Shown here: piece after piece, positions 9,729 through 18,725 of the stretch
Layout of the letters: each line of letters begins with the position of its first letter
Position numbering within the stretch: the first letter of the stretch is position 1
Assembly: GCF_019048525.1 (NCBI RefSeq)
Contig: NZ_CP077369.1
Coordinates: 248,001 to 312,000, forward strand
Length of the DNA stretch: 64,000 nt
Origin: Acinetobacter lwoffii
Lineage (GTDB): Bacteria > Pseudomonadota > Gammaproteobacteria > Pseudomonadales > Moraxellaceae
Direction: 5' to 3'
Translations under genes and position numbers: made by a program
The notes under the pieces: generated by a model
The model's database searches: none
Seen by the model: only the letters and a program-made list of their open reading frames with translations
What the model was told of the DNA's origin: nothing

Positions 9729-11134
9729 GCCACCTCGTCCTGCACACCTGACACATCTAACTCACCCGACAATAATTTGGGTAATAATGTATCCCTTAAA
9801 GCTATTAAGCTATTATTTTCATATAAATTATTTTTTATATGCCCCATAATTTTTTCAACTTTAGACTCAAACAAGTCCATCATTTCTATGCTTGGTTTAA
9901 TAGAAGTAACAGTATCAAATGTTGATTGAGTAATGGTATCAAATACAGCACCATGAGTATTTTTCTTTAAAACCTCTACTGCATTTTTTATCAAATAGTA
10001 GGTCATAAATTGCCTTACACCATTTATTCCTTGAACACCATAACAAGATTGGTTCATAGCCATTTCATAACCAACCAATGCTATTTTTCCTACAGTGCCT
10101 CTAGCAGTTATAATTGTAGTTCCTACAGGGAGTAATTTCGTTGAACTTTTATTTAAACCAAGTTCTGAAATTTTTTCTTGTGTAGTAATAACAAAAACTT
10201 CACCTTCATTTGGAACATCTTTTACAGAGAACCAGAAAATATCACCATTCCAATAATTTGGCTCAGATCTTTTAGGCGTTCCCCCACCAATTAGTGTGAT
10301 CATTTTTGATAGCGAATATTTATCCCACCCCTTCGGAACTTCCCCTAACTCACTCTCTACCAACTCATCAGGAAACAGTGCAGCAGTCGCCTGTAATTCA
10401 ATAAAATCATCATCAGATATTTGCTGAATCTCAACTTCACTTTTACCGCTAATGGCACACATGGCAGCAAGTTCAGTGTCTTTGCCTTCCTGCTTAGCTG
10501 CAATTTTGGCACGGACAGGATCAAAGTCGATAAACCAACTTTTAAATATAGCTTGGGCGATGGATTCTAGAGTTTGGTTGATTTGGCTGTTAAGATAAAT
10601 TTTTTCATCGAAAGTTCTTAAAACTTGAGAAATCTTTTCGCTAGTTAAATAATCTATTTGAGGAAATGGAAGTGCTTCAATAGTTGCACTATTTATATTA
10701 GCTTGATTCGCACTACCACTAGAATTAGCAACTAAGTAATTTTGGGATTCCTTAGTACCCAAAAAATAAAAAATAAAATCTTTATGAACAGTTTTATTTT
10801 TTTTTAGAACAACCCTTCCAACTCGTTGGTTTATCCAAGCTCTTTTTCCTTTATCCCAAAACCGAGCAACCCTACCCACAAGTGATTGTGGTGCATTTGG
10901 TCCAGAACCCGTCAGAGATATTAATATATCACCCTCATTGACAATATAGCGTTCAGTTTCATCCGCTACCTTTTTATCAATATAAGCACAGTCATTAAAA
11001 TCTATATAACCTGTTCGAATATTTTTTATTTTTAATACGGGATATGTAGAGCTTTGAATAAATTGTTGGCTCTTATAAGCATAACCACCTTGTACTGAAA
11101 TATATTCTCCCAAAGTTGTTAATTCAAAACTCAC
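9725..11134 (-). CDS. hsdS: Type I restriction-modification specificity subunit S
   Basis: 469 residues with the classic two-half architecture. The first target-recognition domain starts FELTTLGEYISVQGGYAYKS. The central conserved helix is QTLESIAQAIFKSWFIDFD. The second recognition domain starts GEVPKGWDKYSLSKMITLIG, and the C-terminal conserved helix is LIALRDTLLPKLLSGELD. HsdS chooses the bipartite DNA target for HsdM2 and HsdR2. It overlaps the upstream AlbA_2 gene and the downstream DUF3800 gene by 4 bp each. The target sequence cannot be read from the protein. Confidence 0.95.
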   Translation of the reverse strand: MSFELTTLGEYISVQGGYAYKSQQFIQSSTYPVLKIKNIRTGYIDFNDCAYIDKKVADETERYIVNEGDILISLTGSGPNAPQSLVGRVARFWDKGKRAWINQRVGRVVLKKNKTVHKDFIFYFLGTKESQNYLVANSSGSANQANINSATIEALPFPQIDYLTSEKISQVLRTFDEKIYLNSQINQTLESIAQAIFKSWFIDFDPVRAKIAAKQEGKDTELAAMCAISGKSEVEIQQISDDDFIELQATAALFPDELVESELGEVPKGWDKYSLSKMITLIGGGTPKRSEPNYWNGDIFWFSVKDVPNEGEVFVITTQEKISELGLNKSSTKLLPVGTTIITARGTVGKIALVGYEMAMNQSCYGVQGINGVRQFMTYYLIKNAVEVLKKNTHGAVFDTITQSTFDTVTSIKPSIEMMDLFESKVEKIMGHIKNNLYENNSLIALRDTLLPKLLSGELDVSGVQDEVA

Positions 11135-12534
11135 ACATCACCCCCAAATTCTTTCTTAATCACCCAAGAGCCACGAGTTCCACCCATACGCTCAAGCCAA
11201 CCAATATCTTTTAAGTTATTCAAATGCTTTTTCACTGCTGACTCATTAATACCAAGCTGCTCTGCCATAGCACGATAGGAAACTTTCGGGTTCTGTTGAA
11301 TTAAAACTAAAATTTCTTTTTGCCGATCTGTCAGTATACTTTCTTGAATTGAGCCACCTATTGAGCCACCGATTGAGCCACCTGCTTGCTCAGTCGAAGG
11401 ACGGTAAAACTCCCAATCGACAAAATCTCCTTGGGCTTTCAGTTGAGGTTCGACATTGCCTGCCTGCAAACAAAGATCTTTGATCCGCGCAATACCACTG
11501 CCCCACTGCTCGATATAACCCAGCTCTTTAAACACACGGGCCAAGACACGGTTACGGATCTCTGAACGACCTTGTGCCAAATCCTCTTCAGTCAGACCAT
11601 TGGGCAAACCACCCGGCGATACAATATTCAGGATGTCATCATAAATGCCAACCTTAATATCACGCCCTGCATTACTATAATCACGGTGCAGCACTGCATT
11701 CACCAAGGCTTCACGAATTGCAGGAATGGGGATTTCATAACTTTCTGTACGCTGCAAGCCTAAAATTTCTGCGCGTAGATGCAAATGATTTTTGATGAAT
11801 TGCTCTGTTTGCTTCAACTGACTAAATAAGTCTCCACGGTATTCTTTTTTATCCAAAAATACTGTCATGGTCGTGCCTTTAAAGCGGCTACATTTAATCT
11901 CAACCTGCTCATAAAGCCCCAACAAAATGAGCAGCCCATGACTTGGGTAATCCTGTCCATTCTGCTGAATGATCAATTTGAGATTACGCATTTTCTGCAA
12001 AGACAATTCTTTACCCACCTCAGCAAAGGCTTGCTGTAAAGGCTGTAAATCGATGTTATCTAAACTGTATTGCGGATTCGGCTGCTCATCAAAAGTCTGG
12101 TTCAGACGTTGCAATTCAAGCTGCTGAATGTATTCAGGCGATGCCACACGATTGCTTGCACCTAAACGAATATACGTCCCCTGTGCCTTGCCTTGCGGCT
12201 TGAGATAATAAGGCAATAATGAACCACGGCTGACTTCAATCACCAGCAACTCAATGCCTTGGATATTCTCGATATAAATGTAAGGCAGAATATTAGGCGC
12301 ACACAGCTCATTGATCATCGATGTGATCTGGTCTTGTAGCTCAAAAATATCATCTTGAATACCTACGAGTTGGCGATCATCACTTACACCCACTACCAAT
12401 TTACCACCACTAGTATTGGCAAAAGCAATCAGGGTCTTTGCGACCTGTTGCCCTTTCGGTAACTGCTCTTTAAATTCAAGGTTTTGACTTTCACCCTTCT
12501 GAATTTCTTGCAATAAAGGATGATCAGAACTCAT
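11131..12534 (-). CDS. AlbA_2 (Schlafen-like) ATP-binding regulator in the hsd locus
   Basis: 467 residues. The N-terminal AlbA_2/Schlafen-like domain is visible as ESQNLEFKEQLPKG and AFANTSGGKLVVGVSDD (about 14-60). A HATPase-like C-terminal segment has REALVNAVLHRDYSN and IVSPGGLPNGLTEEDL. A short low-complexity linker of GGSI repeats (about 385-400) leads to a winged-helix domain that starts LTDRQKEILVLIQQNP. Such COG2865-type proteins are called transcriptional regulators or ATP-binding proteins and recur in type I loci. It overlaps hsdM by 11 bp and hsdS by 4 bp, implying coupled translation and probably a regulatory or defence role. Confidence 0.85.
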   Translation of the reverse strand: MSSDHPLLQEIQKGESQNLEFKEQLPKGQQVAKTLIAFANTSGGKLVVGVSDDRQLVGIQDDIFELQDQITSMINELCAPNILPYIYIENIQGIELLVIEVSRGSLLPYYLKPQGKAQGTYIRLGASNRVASPEYIQQLELQRLNQTFDEQPNPQYSLDNIDLQPLQQAFAEVGKELSLQKMRNLKLIIQQNGQDYPSHGLLILLGLYEQVEIKCSRFKGTTMTVFLDKKEYRGDLFSQLKQTEQFIKNHLHLRAEILGLQRTESYEIPIPAIREALVNAVLHRDYSNAGRDIKVGIYDDILNIVSPGGLPNGLTEEDLAQGRSEIRNRVLARVFKELGYIEQWGSGIARIKDLCLQAGNVEPQLKAQGDFVDWEFYRPSTEQAGGSIGGSIGGSIQESILTDRQKEILVLIQQNPKVSYRAMAEQLGINESAVKKHLNNLKDIGWLERMGGTRGSWVIKKEFGGDV

Positions 12535-14254
12535 AACCCAAGCCCTTTAGATTCTTTTTAATCTCACTTTCCAAGACAGCACTTTCAGCAAATTGTTCTT
12601 TGAGCTGAGCGGTCAAACGCAGCATTTTCTCAGCGAATGGCTCGCCATCATCTTCCTGCTCGACTGCACCCACATAACGCCCCGGAGTCAGTACGTAGTC
12701 GTGCTTTTGTATATCTTTGAGCTCAGCAGAGAAACAGAACCCTTTCTCATCTTGATACTTTTCACCCTCAAAGTTCTCGCCCTGCTGCCATGCGTGCAAG
12801 GTCTGGGTGATTTTGGCAATATCGGCATCGGTAAAGTCACGCAGTACGCGATCTTTCATATAGCCCAAATTACGAGCATCGATAAACAGCGTCTTGCCTT
12901 CACGGTTGGCTTTCTTTTTATCCAAGGATAAGCCGTTCTTTTTATCTTTGGTCAAGAACCAAATACAAGCTGGAATTTGCGTGTTGGTAAACAGTTGTCC
13001 CGGTAACGCGACAATACATTCCACCAGATCAGCTTCGATCAAGTTTTTACGAATCTCGCCTTCATTGTTGGTATTGGAACTCATCGAACCATTGGCAAGT
13101 AAAAGTGCCATGCTGCCTGTTGGTGACAGATGATGTAGCATGTGCTGCATCCAAGCAAAGTTGGCATTACCTTGTGGCGGTGTACCGTATTTCCAACGTA
13201 CATCACTTTCTAGCGAAGCATGCCACCAATCCTTGATATTAAAAGGTGGGTTGGCCATGACAAAGTCGGCGCGTAAGTCTGGATGCTGATCATCTAGAAA
13301 GCTGTCAGCGTTTTTCTTACCGAAATTAAAATCAATCCCGCGAATCGCCATGTTCATAGCTGCCAGTTTCCATGTGGTCGGATTGCTCTCCTGACCATAA
13401 ATAGAAATATGCTTTTTCTGTTCGGAGGCTTTGTAATGCTTTTCCTGAGCATGCTGTTCAATGAACTTTTCACTGGATACGAAGAATCCACCTGAACCCA
13501 TTGCAGGGTCATACACTCGCCCTTTATAAGGCTGCAACATTTCAACGATTAAAGTTACAATGCTTTTAGGCGTGTAGTACTGCCCACCTTGCTTGCCTTC
13601 AGCCAAAGCAAACTGTCCTAAAAAGTATTCGTAGACATGCCCGAGAATATCTTTACTGTGCAGACTGAGTTTCTCGCCATTATATTCAGGCTTGGTAAAA
13701 CTGGTGTCAGAGAAGGTGTTGATCAGATCAAGCAGCTTGTCATTGTCCAGCTGATACTGTCCAATACGATTCAGAATACCCTTAAGCTTTGGATTGGCTT
13801 TTTCAATTTCATCAAAGGCATTGTCAATCAGCCAGGATACAGAGCGTAGTTTGACATCTTGCCCTTGTTCATCCTGCCAGATGCTAGAGCCAATCGCTTG
13901 TGCTGCTGCATTACGGATACTTAACCAACGTGCTGCTTTTGGCACCCAAAATACGTTTTTTTCTTGGTAGTAATCCAGTATTTCTAGTTCATCAGCAATA
14001 GCCTGTTGGTATTCTTCTTCGCTGTCGTACTGATCACGCGGCATGTAATAGATGTTGTGGTCGTCTTTTTGTGCAAACAATTCTTTGAGTTCAGATTGCC
14101 GTTCATCAAAAGCATCTGAAACGTACTTTAAGAAAATCAGCCCGAGAACAATATGCTTATAGTTGGCTGCATCTAGACTGCTGCGTAATTTATCGGCGGC
14201 TTTCCAAAGCTTGTCATCTAAGTCATTTAGAAATTTTTGTTCCAATGAATGCAT
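12524..14254 (-). CDS. hsdM: Type I restriction-modification N6-adenine methylase subunit M
   Basis: 576 residues. An N-terminal HsdM helical domain (LEQKFLNDLDDKLWKAADKL) precedes the catalytic fold. The AdoMet motif I DPAMGSGGF is at about 249-257 and the N6-adenine motif IV NPPF at about 335-338. The protein methylates adenine in the target chosen by HsdS and is needed for restriction by HsdR. It is the first gene of the series of overlapping genes reading left. The roughly 240-bp spacer on its right, before the truncated RDF-like gene, should contain the locus promoter. Confidence 0.96.
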   Translation of the reverse strand: MHSLEQKFLNDLDDKLWKAADKLRSSLDAANYKHIVLGLIFLKYVSDAFDERQSELKELFAQKDDHNIYYMPRDQYDSEEEYQQAIADELEILDYYQEKNVFWVPKAARWLSIRNAAAQAIGSSIWQDEQGQDVKLRSVSWLIDNAFDEIEKANPKLKGILNRIGQYQLDNDKLLDLINTFSDTSFTKPEYNGEKLSLHSKDILGHVYEYFLGQFALAEGKQGGQYYTPKSIVTLIVEMLQPYKGRVYDPAMGSGGFFVSSEKFIEQHAQEKHYKASEQKKHISIYGQESNPTTWKLAAMNMAIRGIDFNFGKKNADSFLDDQHPDLRADFVMANPPFNIKDWWHASLESDVRWKYGTPPQGNANFAWMQHMLHHLSPTGSMALLLANGSMSSNTNNEGEIRKNLIEADLVECIVALPGQLFTNTQIPACIWFLTKDKKNGLSLDKKKANREGKTLFIDARNLGYMKDRVLRDFTDADIAKITQTLHAWQQGENFEGEKYQDEKGFCFSAELKDIQKHDYVLTPGRYVGAVEQEDDGEPFAEKMLRLTAQLKEQFAESAVLESEIKKNLKGLGYEF

Positions 14255-14451
14255 TTTATTTCCTCAATCCAAGATCAACCGCTTTGGTTTTATACTTAAT
14301 GTTAAACAATGTTGCTAAGTTAGCATATCTACGACCTATTAAAAGTCATGCACTTAACAAAAAAAATAGAGATTAATTAAGTCTTGTTATTTTAACGGGA
14401 TAACTATAGCTAAAATAGTACTTTGACGACTCCCACGACTAATACTGTCGT

Positions 14452-14484
14452 AAAAAAGGGCAACCTAGAAAGCTGCTCTTTTCC
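14452..14484 (-). terminator. Putative terminator after truncated RDF-like gene
   Basis: Reading left, AAAAGAGCAGC pairs with GTTGCCCTTTT (9 of 11 positions matching) around a 7-nt loop and is followed by further T residues. Confidence 0.6.
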
Positions 14485-14494
14485 AACCAACCGA

Positions 14495-15001
14495 TTAGTT
14501 GACGGGTCTGACTGATTGCTGCAACCCCTGCTGAATATCCTGCACAAACCCTTCATGCGAAGCTTGTTGCTCTACCGTACGGTTTTGTTCTTGTTCAGGG
14601 TAGTATTCCTCCAGCACCTCTAACTCTTCCTCTATATCCGTTTCAAACCGTGCATTGGCAAAACCCTTCCTTGCAGTAAAGTCCAAAGCCTCCTGATAAA
14701 ACCCTGCCTGCTTACTCTGCTCATCCATTTGCTTCGCCTGCATAATCGCTTCATTCAAGCTAATCCCTTCTCTTAAAGTCAGATCCACGTAATAGACTGG
14801 CTGACGATAGCTCTGTGTCGTACTCTTACCACGCAATATCAACTGCAATGGGAGGCAAGATAACAAACCATTAGACGCTGCATGGTAATAACTCAGTCGC
14901 GCAGCCAAAGTCCGAATACTGTTAAAGCCTGTGGTTCTAAAAATAAAGGGGTCAAATTCATCTAGCTTATTAAAGTTCATATGCAAACGTCTTTTAGACA
15001 A
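14495..15001 (-). pseudogene. RDF-like gene, 5'-truncated copy
   Basis: 168 codons whose product from FIFRTTGFNSIRTLAARL onward closely matches the C-terminal half of the full-length gene at 27888-28823 (YYHAASNGLLSCLPLQLILR and RGKSTTQSYRQPVYYVDLTL are identical). The first ~135 residues, including the cysteine cluster, are missing. Similarity stops near 14989, where unrelated AT-rich sequence begins. The extreme C-terminus has diverged. The nucleotide similarity looks high but not identical, so this is an older homologue rather than a fresh duplication. It is probably not functional, although an ATG at 15001 exists. Confidence 0.85.
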
Positions 15002-15145
15002 TATGAATACTGATTTTTATTACTTTAAAAAATATTCATCTTAAATTTTATACTTATTTTACGCAAAATTTACGATAATTTTATTATATATCAATAAATT
15101 AAACCATAACATACATTACTTCAATGACTACTAATTTAAAGTGTT

Positions 15146-15925
15146 ATGAAAAAATTATACCATCTACTTTTTAGCCTTATACCGCTCTATTCAAGTTATG
15201 CTTTTGCTACTGGAGATGAAAGCTCTCCCGCTTTAAGCTTTTCAGGTAATGTATCATTGGCCAGCGACTACCGCTGGCGCGGCCAAACGCAAACCCAGAA
15301 TGATCCGGCCTTGCAGGGAAACTTTGTTTTAAGCCATGCTTCAGGATTTTATCTTGCTGCATTTGCATCGAATGTTGATTTTGATGACGAAGTAAATTTA
15401 GAACTGGATCCCCAGATCGGCTATACAGCGCCAATCGCGCTAGGTTCAATCCATCCTGCAGTTGATCTTGGCATGCTGCGCTACAATTACATCGGCAACA
15501 GCGATTTAAATTATAATGAATACTATTTCAAAATGATCTTTAATGCGTTGCTGCATCAGAACGATAGCTTTACACCAAGCATAAGCTATACCTATAACTA
15601 TGGCGGCAAAGCTGCCAGTGACAGTATAGGTAAAGATATCTCAAATTGGTATTTTAATGTCTTATATGCTACACCGATTGCTCAAACTAATTTTGGCACA
15701 AATGTTAGCTTAGGTTATTCCAAAGCAAATCAGGACATTTATGGTTCTGAAGCAAAAGACCATTTTTTTGATTGGAAAATTGGTGCAACTTACCGCTATA
15801 ACCCAATGGGAATAAATGCAGAATTAGCAGCGTTTGGTAGTAATTTAAAAACCAAAGACTTTACAAGTCAAAATAAAAAAGGGGTAAAAACTGAAGCAGT
15901 ATTCACCCTGACTAAATCTTTTTAA
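15146..15925 (+). CDS. TorF family putative porin
   Basis: 259 residues with a signal peptide (MKKLYHLLFSLIPLYSSYAFA). The mature part begins LSFSGNVSLASDYRWRGQTQ, the hallmark of the TIGR02001/TorF family of outer-membrane beta-barrels, and ends in a terminal aromatic (FTLTKSF), as expected for barrel assembly. Alternating hydrophobic strands run throughout. The proteins are thought to be outer-membrane pores; the substrate is unknown. It is the first gene of the cargo block after the truncated RDF-like gene, convergent with a small gene and a glutamine-synthetase-like gene, which may share its physiological context. Confidence 0.85.
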   Translation: MKKLYHLLFSLIPLYSSYAFATGDESSPALSFSGNVSLASDYRWRGQTQTQNDPALQGNFVLSHASGFYLAAFASNVDFDDEVNLELDPQIGYTAPIALGSIHPAVDLGMLRYNYIGNSDLNYNEYYFKMIFNALLHQNDSFTPSISYTYNYGGKAASDSIGKDISNWYFNVLYATPIAQTNFGTNVSLGYSKANQDIYGSEAKDHFFDWKIGATYRYNPMGINAELAAFGSNLKTKDFTSQNKKGVKTEAVFTLTKSF

Positions 15926-15932
15926 AAGTTAA

Positions 15933-15963
15933 ATGCCAATAGTATCAGCAATACTATTGGCAT
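15933..15963. terminator. Bidirectional hairpin between torF-like and small ORF
   Basis: A perfect 13-bp inverted repeat, ATGCCAATAGTAT and its complement, has a 5-nt loop and is followed by AT-rich sequence on both sides. It lies between convergent genes. Confidence 0.75.
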
Positions 15964-15970
15964 AATTATT

Positions 15971-16186
15971 TTACTTGAGTAATTTCAATATATGATCTAT
16001 CTCACTTCGATTAAAACCTCTTTCTTTAAAAATAGTATGAATTATTTTTTTCATACTTTTTGACGCATACTGGTATTTCTTTACTAAAATGTCAGAATCA
16101 ATTTCCTGTAAACTATACTTCAAATATAATTCTTCATTGAGCTTCTGATTTCTAGCATCATCTTCATTATTTATCGTGTTATACAT
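15971..16186 (-). CDS. Small hypothetical protein
   Basis: 71 residues, rich in charged residues and predicted helical (LNEELYLKYSLQEIDSDIL, KERGFNRSEIDHILKLLK). The C-terminal part resembles a short helical DNA- or protein-binding domain, but no family is recognised. It starts 10 bp after the glutamine-synthetase-like gene ends and is therefore probably co-transcribed with it. The hairpin at 15933-15963 would terminate this unit. Confidence 0.6.
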   Translation of the reverse strand: MYNTINNEDDARNQKLNEELYLKYSLQEIDSDILVKKYQYASKSMKKIIHTIFKERGFNRSEIDHILKLLK

Positions 16187-16196
16187 TTTTAAGCAG

Positions 16197-17612
16197 TTAA
16201 ATATCCCAATGTTGTTCGATCAAAGTAATTTGGCTGTACATATACTGATGCTCAGCACGTTTAACTGCACACCATAATTCCATAAATCTTTTGCCGAGAT
16301 ATTTTTGCAAAACAGTATTCCGGTGAAAAAATGTTAAAGCATCCAGCTGATTCGTACTTAAAAAGTGCGGCTGATGTTTATTTTTTATCTGAGTGGCTTG
16401 CTGTGGAATTTCCAGATTCTGTGTCAACCCATGCAGTGTGCCGATCAAAATCAGGGCTGCAGTTAAATAAGGATTGCAATCCGCACCTGCAACACGATAT
16501 TCCAAGCGTTGATTTTCATTGTCCGAACATGGTATGCGAATGGCCACATTGCGGTTATTCACGCCCCAATTAGCTTCTAAGGGCACATGGTTTCCAGCTT
16601 TAAACCGGCGGAATGAGTTTACATTCGGGGCAAGCACGGCCATGGACGGCGGCAGCAAGACTATCAGCCCGCTGATCGCCTTTAATAATTGCCGTGACGG
16701 TAAAGGATTCTGCTTCATGCTGAAAATATTCTGCTGGTCTTGATTTAACAAACTCATGTGAAAGTGCATGCCGCTGCCCGCTTTATTCAGATCAGGCTTA
16801 GCCAAAAAGCTTGCATGTAACCCATGTTCTACAGCGACTTGCTTAATGGTGCGCTTTAGCATCATGATCTGATCGCATAGCTTCAAAATATCACCGCTAT
16901 GCTGAATATTAATTTCGTATTGCCCGGAAGATGATTCCGAGACTAAGCCTGTAATCTGAATCCCCTGCAAAAGGGCAATCCGTTCAATTTCATCCAGAAC
17001 GTCTTGATATTTATCTTGCACATTCACATCAAAACATTGATTTAAATAAATCTGATTGGAGCCAGATTTTTCATTGCTGTCAAATAAATAAAACTCCAAT
17101 TCTGCGGCCATGCAAGGATAAAAGTTTTGATCATGCAGCGCTCTTAAACTTTTTTTTAAAATATTGCGCGGTTCAACTTCGCAATCTTGATGATTGTCAT
17201 CTTTCATGGTTAGGAATAACTGTGCATTGGACTCTGGATTTAAAGCGCAGGGCTGCAGGCTTCCCAATATAGGTTTACATAAATAATCCGGCTCACCGAT
17301 CGATTTTCCTAAACCCGATTCTTCAATCACTTCTCCATCAAGACTCATGGCATAAATAGACATTGGGAAATAACAGCCTTGTGCAATATTTTTTAGACCG
17401 ACAATATCTATGCGCTTGCCGCGGACATGACCATTCAGATCGTGCAGGCAAATCTCAACATGACGGGTATTGGGATAGCGCTGCAGATAGTTTTCGATTT
17501 CTTCTGAAAATAGAATATCTTCAATATCGCAGCATTGACGCGCAGATGGCATGGATTCAGGGACCGCTTCTTCGTCAGCTATATTATGTCTAGCCATGAG
17601 TAAATTACTCAT
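16197..17612 (-). CDS. Glutamine synthetase family protein (gamma-glutamylpolyamine synthetase-like)
   Basis: 471 residues, the length of GS-III/PuuA-type enzymes. Catalytic-domain motifs are present: AAELEFYLFD (metal-binding glutamates), SSGQYEINIQHSGD, GSGMHFHMSLL, NSFRRFKAGNHVP (glutamate and ATP site) and YRVAGADCNPYLTAALIL. The N-terminal region has ICLHDLNGHVRGKRI. Enzymes of this branch ligate glutamate to amines such as putrescine using ATP. The substrate cannot be settled from sequence and no other puu genes are nearby. It is convergent with the TorF-like porin and co-directional with a 71-residue ORF. Confidence 0.88.
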   Translation of the reverse strand: MSNLLMARHNIADEEAVPESMPSARQCCDIEDILFSEEIENYLQRYPNTRHVEICLHDLNGHVRGKRIDIVGLKNIAQGCYFPMSIYAMSLDGEVIEESGLGKSIGEPDYLCKPILGSLQPCALNPESNAQLFLTMKDDNHQDCEVEPRNILKKSLRALHDQNFYPCMAAELEFYLFDSNEKSGSNQIYLNQCFDVNVQDKYQDVLDEIERIALLQGIQITGLVSESSSGQYEINIQHSGDILKLCDQIMMLKRTIKQVAVEHGLHASFLAKPDLNKAGSGMHFHMSLLNQDQQNIFSMKQNPLPSRQLLKAISGLIVLLPPSMAVLAPNVNSFRRFKAGNHVPLEANWGVNNRNVAIRIPCSDNENQRLEYRVAGADCNPYLTAALILIGTLHGLTQNLEIPQQATQIKNKHQPHFLSTNQLDALTFFHRNTVLQKYLGKRFMELWCAVKRAEHQYMYSQITLIEQHWDI

Positions 17613-17777
17613 TATTTTGTCCTGTTAAATATTAACAATGATCAAAATAAAACAAGTTCTACCGAATGTAACGTAAATAAACCGTAAAAAAGCACCCAAC
17701 TAATATGATTATTTTTTAAACTATTAAAACCACGAAAAAGCTAATTTAAAATAAGTTAAAACATAAAAATAACAATA

Positions 17778-18690
17778 GATCTTTTTCATAAATCAAAAAA
17801 CGATCTTCTTTTTGGTTAATATTTGCACTCCGGATTTCTTAGCATTCGTGCATAATCTGCGGATGAAATACATCGATTCAAACAAGCTTTCTGATCCTCA
17901 GTTCAAGCGATACACAGGCATCTCATGGTCAACTTTCTATTTGATGGTTGAGCAATTGCAGAAGCATGTCTCTGCCAAAGGCAGACCGCCCAAGTTAAGC
18001 CTGGAGGATCAGGTTCTGCTCTGTCTGAGCTATTGGCGGGAATACCGAACCTTATTTCACGTTGCGACGAGTTACGGGGTTTCAGAGCCCACAGCCTCAA
18101 GAATTGTCCGTCATGTTGAAGACTGCCTGATTCGGTCCAATCTGTTTAATTTACCCAAAGATTTACCCGAGGGCAAAGGCATCGACTGGAATGTTGTGAT
18201 CGTGGATGCCACGGAAATTCCAATCCAAAGGCCTAAAAAAACAGAAGAAAAGCTATAGCTGCAAGAAAAAGACCCATACCTTTAAAGTACAGGCCATGAT
18301 TCACTACAAAACTCAGCAAATTCTGAGTTTATGTACCAGTCGCGGTGCAGTGCATGATTTCGAGTTGTTCAAACGCAATTTAAGCCAGATTCCTTTTGGG
18401 GCTTTTATCCTTGCAGATAAAGGCTATCAGGGGATTTATGTGTTGTATCCGAATAGCCTGTTGCCATTAAAAGCCAAAAGACACTGTAAATTGTATCCTG
18501 AATTGAAAATCTATAATCAAGAAATCAATAAAAGAAGAATCGGAATTGAGCATGTATTTGACAACCTGAAAACCTTCAAAATCCTTGCTGAGCGTTATCG
18601 AAATAGAGGTAAAGGCTTGATTTGAGATTCAATTTAATCGCTGGAATCTACAACTTGGAACTGAGCAAAAAATGATTTATGAAAGAGGTC
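17778..18690 (+). mobile_element. IS5-family element (IS427-like group), copy 1, inactivated
   Basis: Ends are inverted repeats GATCTTTTTCATAAATCA and its near complement (GACCTCTTTCATAAATCA read from the right end). TA flanks both sides (17776-17777 and 18691-18692), consistent with a 2-bp target duplication. The 913-bp element carries a two-frame transposase. It sits between the glutamine-synthetase-like gene and kdpE. A related element (57250-58196) has the same structure. Confidence 0.88.
17863..18675 (+). pseudogene. IS5-type transposase, frameshifted near the C-terminus
   Basis: Frame 1 (from ATG 17863 to 18258) gives the N-terminal domain KYIDSNKLSDPQFKRYTGIS and the first catalytic-region strand VVIVDATEIPIQRPKKTEE. 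Frame 2 (to 18625) carries the rest, with FILADKGYQGIY and NKRRIGIEHVFDNLK. A run of seven A at 18235-18241 in the frame overlap is a plausible programmed -1 slippage site, as in IS427-type elements. At 18611-18614 an A appears lost compared with the sister copy: the frame stops after RNRGKGLI, while the next frame continues LDLRFNLIAGIYNLELSKK to a TGA at 18675. The transposase is therefore probably inactive. Confidence 0.82.
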
Positions 18691-18725
18691 TAATTACTCA
18701 TGTAAAATAAATGGCATATTTAATA

